A DNA stretch of 64,000 nucleotides from Paragyromitra xinjiangensis (GCA_038503065.1 JBCAMK010000003.1:2480001-2544000), one strand, 5' to 3'; positions 10,027 through 20,690 are shown, numbered from the stretch's first letter. Notes: generated by a model not told the origin, from the letters alone. Translations and numbers: made by a program.

Positions 10027-10947
10027 TTGGATCGAAGGATTTGCAATTATCGCAATACGTTATTCCTCCTGCAGCGAAAAGGTGTGGTTTTCGTATGGGC
10101 GGAAGAGCAGGAGGAAGCAATGGAAACGATCAAAAAGGCACTTACTACTGCGCCAGCGCTGGCTACGCCACAATATGGTCCGTTGGCAGGCCTGCTGATT
10201 TTAGGGGTGGATGCCGGAGGAGAAGGTTGGGGTGCCGTTTTAATGCAATTATTAGGAGATATAAGGCACCCTTGCAGGTATGAGAGCGGGTTGTGGGCGC
10301 CTGCAGAGAGGCAGTATGACGCGGGGAAGAAAGAGTGCAAAGGACTGCTCAAGGCGCTGAAGAAGATGCGCTTTTGGCTCTATGGAGTTAGATTCCGTGT
10401 GGAAATCGACGCTCGAACGCTGGTTCACCAATTGAATCTCCCTGCTAATGATCTTCCAGGCGCAATGGTCACTCGTTGGATTGCGTGGATTCGCCTCTTC
10501 GATTTTGACGTCGTCCACGTTCCAGGAAAGCAGCATACTGCAGCAGATGGATTATCGAGGCGTAAGGGGACTGAAGAGGATGTGGCGGAAGCAGAAGCGG
10601 AAGATGTGGAGGAATTAGAGGAGTTCCTCGATGATCAACTATTCGCCAGCCGGGTAACCGCGGGAGAGTCCGCGTCGACGCGAGGTCCTATTAACCCCTT
10701 TGTATGCTTAGCCAAAGGAGAGTATAGTGGCCGTTGGCAGCAGATTGGCGAATTCCTGGAGTCTCTATCTATGCCGGAAGATCTCTCGGAAAAGCAGCGA
10801 AAGGCGTTTAGACGAGAAGCAACTAAATTCCTAATTCGAGACGGGCACCTATTCCGGAGAGGTCGTGAGAATCAGCCGCCAAAGCGAGTGATATGCCATG
10901 GAAAAGCAGCAAATCCTGAAGGGTCTCCACGACGAATCAGGGCATAG
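10027..10947 (+). pseudogene. Element B RNase H and linker
   Basis: RT thumb/RNase H in a shifted frame: VWAEEQEEAMETIKKAL, then LGVDAGGEGWGAVLMQ (first catalytic Asp, near 10207), ESGLWAPAERQYDAGKKEC (catalytic Glu region), and FDFDVVHVPGKQHTAADGLSR (final Asp). An acidic linker (EEDVAEAEAEDVEELEEFLDD) leads to the integrase N-terminus. RNase H removes the RNA template strand during reverse transcription. One GCGTCGACGC motif lies in the linker (10672-10681). Confidence 0.87.
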
Positions 10948-12141
10948 AGGCAGAGAAGGCACGTTTAAGAAGATATCTCAGCGCTTTTGGTGGCGTGGAT
11001 TAGCCAAAGATGTGGAGGAATTCGTTCGAACCTGCGAGCAATGCCAACTTCGAGCCTCCGCCAGATATCCCGACGAATTACACCCTACATTTGGCACTTC
11101 GCTATTCGAGAAGGTCTGTGTAGATATCGTGCATATGCCTGCTGGAAGTGATCGAAATCGGTATCTAGTCCTCGCTAGAGATGATTTCTCAGGATGGGCG
11201 GAAGGACGTGCTTTGACTAGAGGGAGCTCGGAGAAGGTGGCGGATTTCCTATTCCAGGAGGTGATTTCACGATTCGGATGCCCTAGGAAGATTGTGGTGG
11301 ATGGAGGGCCAGAGAATAAGGCATTTACGGAGCGCCTGTGCAATCGGTATAATATCAATAGAAAGGTCGTTTCTGCATATCATCCGCAGGCAAATGGGCT
11401 GGTCGAGCGTGGGCATCAGCAAATAGTGGATGCTTTGCAGAAGATCTCCAAACAGCCGAAGGATTGGCCTAATCATCTCCACTCCGTCCTTTGGGCTGAT
11501 CGAATTACGGTCAGAAGATCCACAGGAAAGGCGCCTTTTGAGCTCGTTTTTGGTTGGCAGTGTGTGCTTCCAGGTGGAAATAACGCTTGAGTTCGTGGGG
11601 CAGTATTGAGTGGCAGGATATCCACTCTAGGGCGGATTTATTGGCAGCTCGGGCCAGGCAATTGGAGATGCGAGATGAGGATATTGAGGAAGCAGCGATT
11701 CGCCTAAAAGAAAGCAGGTCGGAGAATAAGCGGTATTTCGACTCCCATGGGAGAAAACGGCCTAATTCGCAGACCTTAAGCGTTGGTGATCTCGTACTTC
11801 TCCATAATACGAAGCTGGAAAAGCAATGGAGTGATAAACTGGCGAATAGGTGGCGTGGACCACTTTCGAATCCGGAAATATCTCCTGTAGGCACCGTGGT
11901 TTTGGAGGAGCTCGATGGCACGCTTTTAGGCGGTACTACGCTCCAGACCGTGTTAAACGCTTCTTTCAACGCGCAGGAGAAATCGCAGAGGAAATCGCAG
12001 AAGATCTCGCAGAGGAATCGTGAAGAGTTAGGAGAGGAGGACGCGGAGGTGTCCGCGTCGACGCGGAAATGCCAGAGGAGGCTGAAGATGTGGAAATGGA
12101 GGAAGATGTTTCTGTGGTTGGTGGTAGCGTGTGAAGCCTAA
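10898..12141 (+). pseudogene. Element B integrase, catalytic residues retained
   Basis: The zinc-binding N-domain is visible (HDESGHRGREGTF...CEQC, HHCC). The catalytic core has all three acidic residues: D in VCVDIVHMP (near 11120), D in KIVVDGGPENK (near 11300) and E in NGLVERGHQQI (near 11405). A stop at 11588 and frame change separate the C-terminal part (11587-12141), which contains YFDSHGRKRP and a GDLVLLHNTKLEK...NRWRGP region typical of gypsy integrase tails. No chromodomain is seen, unlike element A. It inserts the cDNA into chromosomal DNA. Confidence 0.88.
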
Positions 12142-12841
12142 GAAAGACTGGGGCTTCTACGTGCAGTTGCCTTAATACCACTAAAGGGGTCCCTTACGAG
12201 TTTCTTTTGTACCGTTTCTTTGGGTTCTTATTCGCTGTTTCTTCGTTTCTTGCTATATTAAACCTTCGTCTATTATCGTCAGCTCGTCGTTTCTTTCATA
12301 TATTTCCTTCATGTATTCCTTTATCTACTATTCGTCGTTTAACTTTGGTATCTTTCCTCGTCAATTCGTCAGTTGATTCGTCTCTATTTGCCTGTATTTC
12401 CTTCTCGTATTATCTAGTCGTCTATTCCTTCGTATATTCCTCAGTCAATTCCTGTTTAATTCCTTCTGAGTTCTATGTTTCTATTAGCTGTATTTTTCCT
12501 ATTTTTGTACCTGTATTTGGCGGATTTAGTGTATTTTCCTATGTTTGGCGGTGGTCGAAGTTGAATTAAGGTTGGGGCTGCGAATCGCCGGCGGAATAGA
12601 GCCTATGACGCAGAGGTATCAGAAACGCCATGACCTCTTCTTTATTAGGAGGGGAGGGGGAAGCAAACCTGCTTCCTAGGACTAATCCCTTACATCTCTC
12701 GCCCAAGGAAGGATCTCGTCGAAAGCCTTTCTGCCAGTTGGATCCCTCGATATCAAGTTGACCTCGCTATCAAGCTGGCCTCGACGCATATATATCAGCG
12801 CTTTCAAGTTGGGCACCACTTCTTTGTTCTACTACGTCATC
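12142..12841 (+). promoter_or_regulatory. Element B spacer: pyrimidine-rich tract and TATA upstream of the third ORF
   Basis: Between integrase and the third ORF. About 12207-12540 is strongly pyrimidine-rich on the plus strand with many reiterated TCGTC/TATTCGTC-like words, and I see no credible protein in it. Near the end is CATATATAT (12787-12795), about 48 nt before the ATG at 12842, with CAAGTTG/CAAGCTGG words around it. This looks like an internal promoter for a separate mRNA; there is no experimental support. Confidence 0.45.
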
Positions 12842-15800
12842 ATGAAACAGCAGCGTGCCATGTTTACTCCCATAAATGAGCCGGCTGGCCCCAGCACTCC
12901 AGAAGGCAGAAAAACGAGAAGCAGCAAGTCAGAGTCGCTGTCGCCAAGTACGGTCAAGAAAATGGTACACAGAGCGCCGAAAACCTCAGGCCATACGGGC
13001 ACCAACGAAATCGTCGAAATCACGAGAGAAAGCGTATTGCAGCGGCGCGCCAAACATGGCTGCGCAGTCTAATCGAGAAGACCGTGGCAGCGCACAAAGA
13101 TCCCGTATCTCGAGCCGCCGTTGCTTAAGGATGCCCTGGAGGTGTTTGCAGAGGCGCGGGAGGTATCAGATGAGGGAATCTCGCGGATTTGGGCCGATTA
13201 TGTGGAGAAAGAGGGGCTATGGGATCAGTTTGGTGGAGAAGCGGCGTTTAGGGCTATGATGGACTATGATAACGTGATTGCGCCGGCGCAAGAGCGTTAT
13301 AGAGCCACAGATGGCAGGAAGGAGAGGGCGAGGAAGTTGATTTGTGAGAAGTGGGGCGACCAATGGGAGGAGGAGTTCGATCCACAAGAGTACCGCCTGC
13401 GCCAATTCTCAGAGCATTTCCTACGTCAATTAGCGGCAATTGCTCGAGATGGGTGGTCAATGAGCCAAGCCTGGAAGGCGCTGGATGCAGGCTATCGAAT
13501 GCGCCTGCAGGATCGAACCTCCGGCCAACAGAAAGCCTTGGTATTCATGCCTAAAGATGTGGCATATGCCAAGGAATGGTTAACGAAGGCAGGAGAGGGA
13601 AGGAAACGAAAGAGGAGGTTCGGGATGAGGATTTGGTGTTGGCGTGGCCTGTGGAAGTTAGGCGAAGCAGATTAAGCCAAAGGCTGCTAAGAAGGGAAGT
13701 CGCTGGAGAGAGTAGTGGAGGAAGTGGAGAGTGGGGCGGAAGATCAGGACTCGCGTCGACGCAGACTCTCGCTTGGTGGGAGGAGGATGAGGTGGTTGGT
13801 AAGGCTGTGGAGCGCAAGCGCAGCGCCAACTGGAAAAAGGAAAGGGGAAGGAAGTGGCGGAAGAAGAGGCGGAAGAGGTGCAGAAAGGTGTGGAAACGGA
13901 AGAGGAGGAGGATATCCATAAGTCCGAAGATGTGGTTGTGGAGAATATCTCTCAAGGCATGCGTTTCTAATCTGCGCAAATATCGAAGTTCACAGGTGGT
14001 ACCGCTTGCCTCGCAGGGCAAATATCTACTGGATGGCGTGGAGGCAAGGCTTGATAATCTGTGCTGGGAGCACTTACAGCGGCTGGCATCGTACGTTGGC
14101 CTGTATGTCAAAGCGCCCTGAACCGCGCGGAGATGACTGCGCCTGCAGCACATCCACGCAGGCAGTGGGATTCAATAGGGAATCTTCACGCTGCCGCAGC
14201 GGCTTATGGGTGGTTTAGGAAAGGAGCGAGGGCTAGAGTGGAGGCGGACGATTTGGGATCTTTGCTGTGGAAGCCAATTCCGTGGGAACTTCCGCAGTTT
14301 GATAGAGGGGAAATCTTTGCGCGCTTTGGCAGTCAGGAGGCTTGGGATGCGTTTCTGGAGAAAGGCAATTGTGTGGTTCCGGCGTTTAGGTGGTTGACGG
14401 AGGAAACGGAGCTTTGGGCTAAGATCTCGGAGGAATTCGACCTATATCTCCACCATCAACGGAGTGATTCAACGGGCTGGCTGCGGAATTGCTATCACTC
14501 CGTATTACAGCAGGCAATTAGGCAAGACCCCGTGTATTACGTTTTGGTGTTGGCTGCGAGGTCGGACCGCGCCTATCGTATGCTGGCATTTCCTCACTAT
14601 GCCAAGTTTTCGTTGCCTGGAGATTATACGCAATTCCGCCATATAGATCTGAATCCTCGGAAGGCTCTAGATACGGGCGTGGGAGTGAATCACATCCAGA
14701 CCTCGCTCTCGCTGGATCAGGAGATCCCGGAAGGCTGTACCGCGGTCGTCGAAGGCTTCCAGAATCACCTCGGGGATTGGTGGGCTCGAGTGGAAGCGCG
14801 TGGAGATGCCAAAGACAGCAACTCTTTCCGAACCACTAAAACGTATCTGCAGGAGGATGAAGCTTCGTTTGGCAAGGAAACGAATATCGTCTGCGCGCCT
14901 GGAGATCTCCGAATTACGCTGCCGCATCTAATTCACGGGGCAACTGCTGGCGCCAAGGATAAGGCAATTCTGCAGCGAAGAACGGTGAATAATTGGCCCA
15001 CAGCCATCCAGGGAGACGGAGAAGCCATGGAATTCCTGGAGATGGGCTCACGTGCCGATATCGCCGAAGCACATCGTTCGCTGACCGTACTGCCGCGGAA
15101 TCCTACTGGGCAAATCAATGCCCATAGCCGCCCTAAAGCACGTTTTGCGAGTACTCCGGAGGTCCGAGGCGTGTGGGGAATTGGAGATGCGCTGTTGGGA
15201 TTGGTGGACTGGGAGTCGGCTCGTGTGCGTTGGGAGTTGGAGATCTTGCTGGGGGCAGATGAGCGGAAGGCGTGGAAATTGGTGAGAAAGGTGCGGAGGA
15301 AGTTGATGGAGGCTATGAGGGAGGGGTATAAGGTCCAGGAGTGGGCGGAGAGGCGAGATTTCGGTCCGAATTCCTATTTCCACGCCAGAGATACGGGCAC
15401 TTGGGAGCCTCCCATGCGAATTACCAAGGAAGGCAAGGATTCGTTGCTGCGTGGAGGTTATTCGCTGGCAGGATTTGGTTCGGATGTGGAATCGGAGGTG
15501 GAGGTGGAGTCGGAAGTGGAGGTGGAGTCGGAGGTGGAATTGGGCTCTCCTATTAGGGAGGAGTTAGAGGTGGAAAAGGAAATAGAGCCCGAATTGGAGG
15601 ACTCGGAGAAGGGATTGGAGGAATTGGAGGATCCGCCGGTTGGTGTCGCCGCCGCAGCTGCTGTTGCTGCTAAGGATTCGCCCGCTACTGATGTCGCCGC
15701 CGCAGCTGCTGTTGCTGCTAAGGATTCGTCTGCTGCTGACGTTGCCCCGCCTGTTGCTAATGAGGATATGCCTCCTCCGGAACCTCGCGTTTTGGCAGAA

Positions 15801-15893
15801 GACCCTGCGTCGACGCAGTCTCCTGCTAAGCGGAAGCTTTCCACGTCGTCGGAAGGGAAGAAGAAGCGACGGAGGAAGCGAATGAATTGGTAG
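12842..15893 (+). pseudogene. Element B third ORF: putative 2-oxoglutarate/Fe(II) dioxygenase, frame-broken
   Basis: Starts MKQQRAMFTPINEPAGPSTPE; one in-frame stop (13070), then a helical charged region (13121-13675: ALEVFAEAREV, GLWDQFGGEAAFRAMMDYD), shifts into a basic/glutamate-rich part (to about 14121) and then a long frame to 15893. The last frame has a double-stranded beta-helix dioxygenase layout: H-I-D at 14640-14648, a LSLDQEIPEGCTAVVEGFQNH stretch like the strand and loop of PhyH-type enzymes, PGDLRITLPHLIHGA with candidate distal His at 14925 or 14934, and Arg at 14976-14981. HxD...H...R is the Fe(II)/2OG site. The tail has acidic VESEVEVE repeats, an Ala-rich 16-residue repeat and a basic KKKRRRKR end resembling a nuclear signal. 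Family is unresolved (PhyH-, TET/JBP- or AlkB-like); the enzyme call is inference from motif order. Confidence 0.6.
15645..15740 (+). repeat. 48-bp tandem duplication in the third ORF
   Basis: Two copies of a 48-bp unit (15645-15692 and 15693-15740) plus a degenerate start of a third, encoding the 16-residue unit VAAAAAVAAKDSPATD. The period is a multiple of three, so the frame is kept. It makes a flexible Ala-rich linker before the basic tail. Confidence 0.85.
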
Positions 15894-16047
15894 GAGAGCA
15901 GAGTCCTAGGAGGGGAGGTTTCTTTGGTTGGTTTGGTCTGTTTCTCGTTTCGTTCTGTTTCTCGTGTTTCCTACGTATAGATTAGCATATGATTCCTTTG
16001 TTTTCTCTGTTTTAGAAGGGGGTTAATGGCCAGGGGACGGCCATTGT

Positions 16048-16059
16048 AGGAGGGGAGGG
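16048..16059 (+). other. Polypurine tract of element B
   Basis: AGGAGGGGAGGG lies just upstream of the right LTR (one T intervening), the expected plus-strand primer for cDNA synthesis. Confidence 0.7.
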
Positions 16060-16060
16060 T

Positions 16061-16457
16061 TGTGGTGGGGCGCGCGGGAGGTGGAAGGAAGCGATGGATA
16101 AGTCACGTGCGCGGTCACGTGTATAAGGGTTAGGGGTATTGACAGCGGAGGATTTCTATTACTGTTCAACATTTCCTGTCGATTCTATTCCTATTCACTA
16201 CTCTATTCTTTCCTATCTATCTACCTACCTATCTATTTTTGTATCGTATTCCTTTGTGGCGGGCTTTTTGCCTTGCCTTATTCGTATCGAATATATCCTT
16301 CCTATTCGCTCGATTCCACGCCTAATAATCCGCATATATGTGCCTCGCTATAGGACATCGAAGTCCGCGTCGACGCAGTCTCTTCTTCACAGCGCGAAGG
16401 CAGCGAATATCAGATCTCTGCGTCAAACTGGCAGAGTCTCCTACGCACTCGCCCACA
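16061..16457 (+). repeat. Right LTR of element B
   Basis: 397 bp, TGTGG...CCACA, about 97% like the left copy. It carries the same double E-box/TATA and a GCGTCGACGC motif at 16367-16376. It is followed by GCGT (16458-16461), the second copy of the target duplication. Confidence 0.92.
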
Positions 16458-16461
16458 GCGT

Positions 16462-18162
16462 CCAGGTCTGACAGGCCTTTGGAACACTCTCCCCCGCCCA
16501 ACCATCGACCAAGGATCAGCCAGCCGGCCGATCCAAATCGAAGGAGCTACGGAAGTTCCACGGTTGACCATAAACGACTCCCCACGTCAGGTGGAGGTCA
16601 TGCACGCAATCCAAGCAGCATTCGAGTTCATAGTCGAAAGACAAGACCAAGCAGCAGTAGGCTTTAGTGTAGGAGTGGAGGCTCTTAGCGAAGAGAATCA
16701 AGCGCTCTACATTCAGTTAGCCGAGGTTCAGAGGAACATCGAGCAGGGCTACCAATACGCCGATGGCGAGTTAACCGAGATGCTTGGACGTGTCCAAGGT
16801 CTTGAGGTAGCGGCTCAAGAGGCGATCGATGAGATGGAAATCCGAAACATCCAACGTCTCGCAAGCGTTGCCACCCATTTTGAACAACGTGAACAGGAAC
16901 ACCGTAGAGTCACCGAGCAGGTCAAGCACGGGCTGGATGCAGAGATTGCTCATACCCAGCGAAAAGTGGACGAATACCTCACTACTACCCTCGTCGACGT
17001 CATTGACAGCAGAATCAGTGAAGCCCAACGTGCTCGCTCACAACGGGACGACTCCCACCCGGCGGAAGCAACCCGACGTCTCACAAGGAGTGAGAAAGGA
17101 AAGGATCGGGAACCCCAAACTACCGCAGGTCCATCAGGGACCCAAGGGAACGAAGGACGAGGACCACCGAGATCCCCATGGGTTCCCATTGCACCAGCAA
17201 GTTCTCACAGTTCGCAAGACGGAGGAGATGTTGTGGTAGGACTAAGTCCAGCCGAACAAGCAGCCATGCTAGCCAGAATGCGTGAGGATAGAAGACGCTT
17301 AGCCGCCGGAAAACTAGCGCAGGAAGAAAACCAGAGACGGCGTAGTATAAGCCAAACCCCTGCCCCCAATCACCAACCTCCACCTCCCCCAGTGGACCCA
17401 CAAGGCCCAGCGGTCCACAACCACTATTACGCAGCCGCTCCTAGTGGCGCCAGACATCACAAAATCCCTATCAGCGAACCAGAAAAGTTCACCGCTGCCA
17501 CCAACCAGGACCTGAAAACCTGGATTCGAAGCCTCGAAGTTTACTTCAAGGTAAACAGCTTTATGTGGACCTCAGATGAGTATAAAATCCACTATGCAGC
17601 AGGGCGTTGCGATGGACCCAAGGTTAGACCCTACGTCATCATGTATACTAACAAGATGGATGGAGCGGAAGGATACGCCCGTATCCCCGCATATTCGTAC
17701 TGGGTGAACTTCGTCGAAAAGATGACCAAAATTTTCGGATCCCCGGACGAACAACGTGACGCAGTCCATGCTATGGACAAGGTCACCTACACCACCATCG
17801 AAGACTACCTACTGAAGATGAGTAGTCTTAACCTTAAGGTCAGGATGACAGGAATTTTGTGGAGGATGAAGGTGGAATCGAAGGTCCCTGTGAAGATCCG
17901 AGATGATGCTTCCTTTGGTAAGATCTGTGGCGATGAGCAGTGGATAGAGCAGTTGCGGGAGGTTGGAAGGGCAAGAGAAGAGTTTGATTACCATGTCAAA
18001 CTAGAGAATCGTGGACTCCCGGCCACAGACAGCCGAGGAAAGCGGAGGAAAAAGAAAAAGGAGAGTCGTAGGGAAAAGGGTTTCAATAGCCGCTTTAAGA
18101 AGAGTCCACTGGCAGTGCTGGACCATCTAAGGACAAGCCCCCAAGGAGGAAAAACCCACTAA
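16462..18162 (+). pseudogene. Element A gag, 3' part
   Basis: Continues the frame of 5169-5351 once element B and one GCGT are left out. Early helical segments (AIQAAFEFIVERQDQAAVG; HFEQREQEHRRVTEQVKHGL) are coiled-coil-like, then a proline/charged linker, then the capsid core beginning near 17455 (KIPISEPEKFTAATNQDLKTW...LEVYFKVN), typical of chromovirus Gag. A lysine/arginine-rich region (KRRKKKKESRREK) precedes the stop at 18162. The joined gag would be roughly 630 codons to this stop. Confidence 0.85.
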
Positions 18163-18181
18163 CACTCGGAAGCCCACCGGA

Positions 18182-18594
18182 TTGGAAGAAGCTCCACTAC
18201 GGTGTCCCCGGAGATCTAATCCAGAAAAGGCGAAAAGCAAAGCCTGCACCCGCTGCGGACGCACCGAGTGCCACTGGAAGACTTGCGACATGAAGGAACC
18301 GAGAACAGTCTCGGCAGCCGAATTGACTCGCAAACGGAAGTGGGTCAAACCCAACGGAGGAGGCCACCACAGCCTTAAAAGCGGATGAAGTTAGTGCCCA
18401 AGACGAGGACCGCGACAGTGTCTTCGGCGGAGAGGACCGTGAGCGGAGTCTCTCTTCCAAAAGGACAGAGCCCCAAAACCCCTATTAACTTGTACCCCAA
18501 CATGGACTCAGACGAAGAAATGTCGGATTTTCCTTAAGTCGACTACCTGTTCGGGAAGTAGCAGACGTTAACCAAACATTCGAAAGCCTGAAAA
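18182..18594 (+). pseudogene. Element A zinc-knuckle remnant and linker
   Basis: A short frame (18182-18388) contains C-TR-C-GRTE-C-H-WKT-C, a nucleocapsid knuckle with an altered spacing (CX2CX4CHX3C rather than CX2CX4HX4C). It is followed by a KRKWVKPNGGGH tail. The remainder up to the protease shows shifted fragments only. Confidence 0.55.
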
Positions 18595-19278
18595 TTGAAG
18601 ATAGAATTGTCTCTGTCCTGGAGACCGAAACCCAAAAACAATTTAAAGCGCAAAACGGCGGATTCCCTCGAAACCTCCAACAAAAAGAAGTGTGTCGAAC
18701 CCACAGTGTTCGTCAGGCCGCGTGGCCAGGTTTTCCTAGTGTTGAATGGCCGGAAGGTAGTGGCCAATGTTTTGCTGGATTCAAGTAATGTATTTCTCAT
18801 GTCTCCTTTGTTTGTTGAAAAATGGTCGGTCCCACAGGTGAAAAGAGACGTCCCGGTTGCAGTGAAGAACTTCGCAGGCGGAGTTGTGGCAGGCGCGGGA
18901 CAAGCCTTTACTAATAGTATTACCATGATTATGGGCAATAATCATACAAGCACAATAGCGTGTGAGATTGGACCTGTCGAGGCTGGGTTAGACATAATAG
19001 TGCCAGGGGGTTGGTGGTTGACGGATCATCGGTTGAGCAACCCTTACAACCATGCAAACTGGAAGTTCGAATCTCCTGGTTGCTGTGACCAGTGCTCGGT
19101 GACGACGGCTCCTCTTAATGAGTTCGATCATATCGAGTATGACGAATGGCTTGGGCTGGATGAAAATTCAAAGATAATCGGAATGGTAACCGCGGTCGAA
19201 GAAGAATTAGAGTTACTCAAGCAGCTCCCGGCTCCCTACCACCGATTTGTGGATCTTTTTGGTACACTCTCCAAATGA
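18595..19278 (+). pseudogene. Element A aspartic protease region
   Basis: VFLVLNGRKVVANVLLDSSNVFLMS places the retropepsin active site near 18776-18790, but the triad reads D-S-S where the family has D-S/T-G. ITMIMGNNHTSTIACEIG and AGLDIIVPGGWWLTDH follow, matching the later strands (usually ...ILGMDWL). The Gly-to-Ser change would be expected to harm catalysis. The frame ends at a TGA in the stretch leading to RT. Confidence 0.75.
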
Positions 19279-20418
19279 AGCCTCACCGGAGCATGGCCAT
19301 TTGATCATGCGATCGACCTCGAACCGGGACAACCGCCCGTGGGGTCCAATATATAAGCTTTCGGAGAAGGAACTCGAGGTTCTCCGTAAGTACTTGGACA
19401 AAATGGTGGTCGAAGGGAAAATCAGACACAGCAAGTCTCCTGCAGGATCTCCCATATTGTTCGCGCAGAAACCAAACGGAGGCCTACGCTTATGCGTAGA
19501 CTACCGTGGCTTGAATAAGGTAACAGTGAAGAACCGGTACCCCCTGCCGCTAATGTCCGAAACCGTGATAGGGTGAACGGGGCGAAAGTCTTCACCAAAC
19601 TGGACCTTAAGGACGGTTTTCACCTGATCAGGATTAAAGAAGGAGACGAGTGGAAAACTGCATTCCGCACTCGTTATGGCCACTTTGAGTACACCGTTAT
19701 GCCTTTCGGGTTGGCTAACGCGCCAGCTTCCTTCCAAGATATGATGCAACAGGTTCTCCGTGAATTCTTGGACCAGGGTGTCGTTGTTTACATCGATGAT
19801 ATCCTCATTTACTCTAGCTCCCAGGAGGAACATGAGGTCCTGGTAACCAAAGTCTTGCAGCGGTTGCAAGATGAGGGACTAGCCGTAGCCATAAACAAGA
19901 GTATCTTTCATACCAAGGAAGTTGAATTCTTGGGCTACATTATCTCAGACAAAGGTGTGGCCATGTCGTTGGCAAAGGTTGAATCAATCCTATCGTGGGA
20001 AACCCCGAAGAGTGTTCACGACGTACAAGTTTTTATTGGTTTTGCCAATTTCTACCGACGTTTCATCGAAAACTTCTCGCAAGTCGCCAGTCCCCTGACC
20101 TCGCTCACCAAAGGCGATCCCAAACAATTCCACTGGGGAGATAAACAAGCGATCGCCTTCGAATACCTTAAAGTAGCCTTCACGACCGCCCCCATCCTTT
20201 GCCATTTCGCGCCGGAACGCCAGACTGTCGTTGAAACCGACGCCTCAGATTATGCCTTGGGCTGCGTCCTCTCCCAAATTATCGATAAAAAGCTACACCC
20301 TGTGGCTTTCCACTCCCGAAAATTCAATAAAGCTGAATTGAATTATGAAGTACACGACAAGGAGTTACTAGCAATAGTGACCGCCTTTAAGGAATGGCGA
20401 CATTACCTCGAGAAGTAA
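19279..20418 (+). pseudogene. Element A reverse transcriptase
   Basis: Two frames. The first (to 19576) holds the RT start: [62 protein letters not shown] frameshift at about 19573 leads into FTKLDLKDGFHLIRIKEGDEWKTAF, MPFGLANAPASFQ and the catalytic Y-I-D-D box at 19789-19800, then FLGYIISDKGV and VFIGFANFYRRFI. The RNase H start follows (VETDASDYALGCVLSQ near 20232). Order and spacing are standard for Ty3/gypsy. The reading frame is not continuous, so it is a relic. Confidence 0.93.
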
Positions 20419-20690
20419 ACTTCTGTGCCATTGTCTACACTGACCACAAGAATCTCGAGTACTTTATGAAGGAAACCCGAATTCTCAATCGTCGACAGGC
20501 CAGATGGGCGGAATATTTGTCGTCATTCGACTTTAAAATAATTTATCGACCGGGAACGTCAGGAGGAAAGCCCGATGCACTGTCTAGGCGTCCGGAGTAT
20601 CGCCCTAAGGAGGGAGATACAACACAGCCTGTTGAAGCTATGTTCCGCACCGGCCAGCTCGATATGACTGGCCGCCCGAGTAAGTCAATT
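20394..20690 (+). pseudogene. Element A RNase H, C-terminal part
   Basis: Continues from the preceding frame after a shift near 20415: [13 protein letters not shown] (TDHKNL is a Ty3/gypsy RNase H hallmark), [19 protein letters not shown] and [19 protein letters not shown], the D-A-L-S-R end of the domain. A variable linker with a frame change follows up to the integrase. Confidence 0.88.

Larger units (their letters stand above)
5352..16457 (+). mobile_element. Element B: Ty3/gypsy LTR retrotransposon with an extra dioxygenase-like ORF
   Basis: An 11.1 kb element with 392/397-bp LTRs (TGTGG...CCACA), nested in the gag of element A in the same orientation. After a TGG-type primer-binding site it shows gag with a CCHC knuckle, protease, RT (FLDDV), RNase H and integrase (HHCC and DDE). 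About 3.9 kb then remain before the right LTR, far more than a standard element needs; this part holds a spacer with its own TATA and a third ORF. A polypurine tract lies at 16048-16059. The LTRs are about 97% identical. Gag, pol and the third ORF all contain frameshifts or stops, so this copy is probably defective. The motif GCGTCGACGC recurs seven times along it. Confidence 0.94.
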
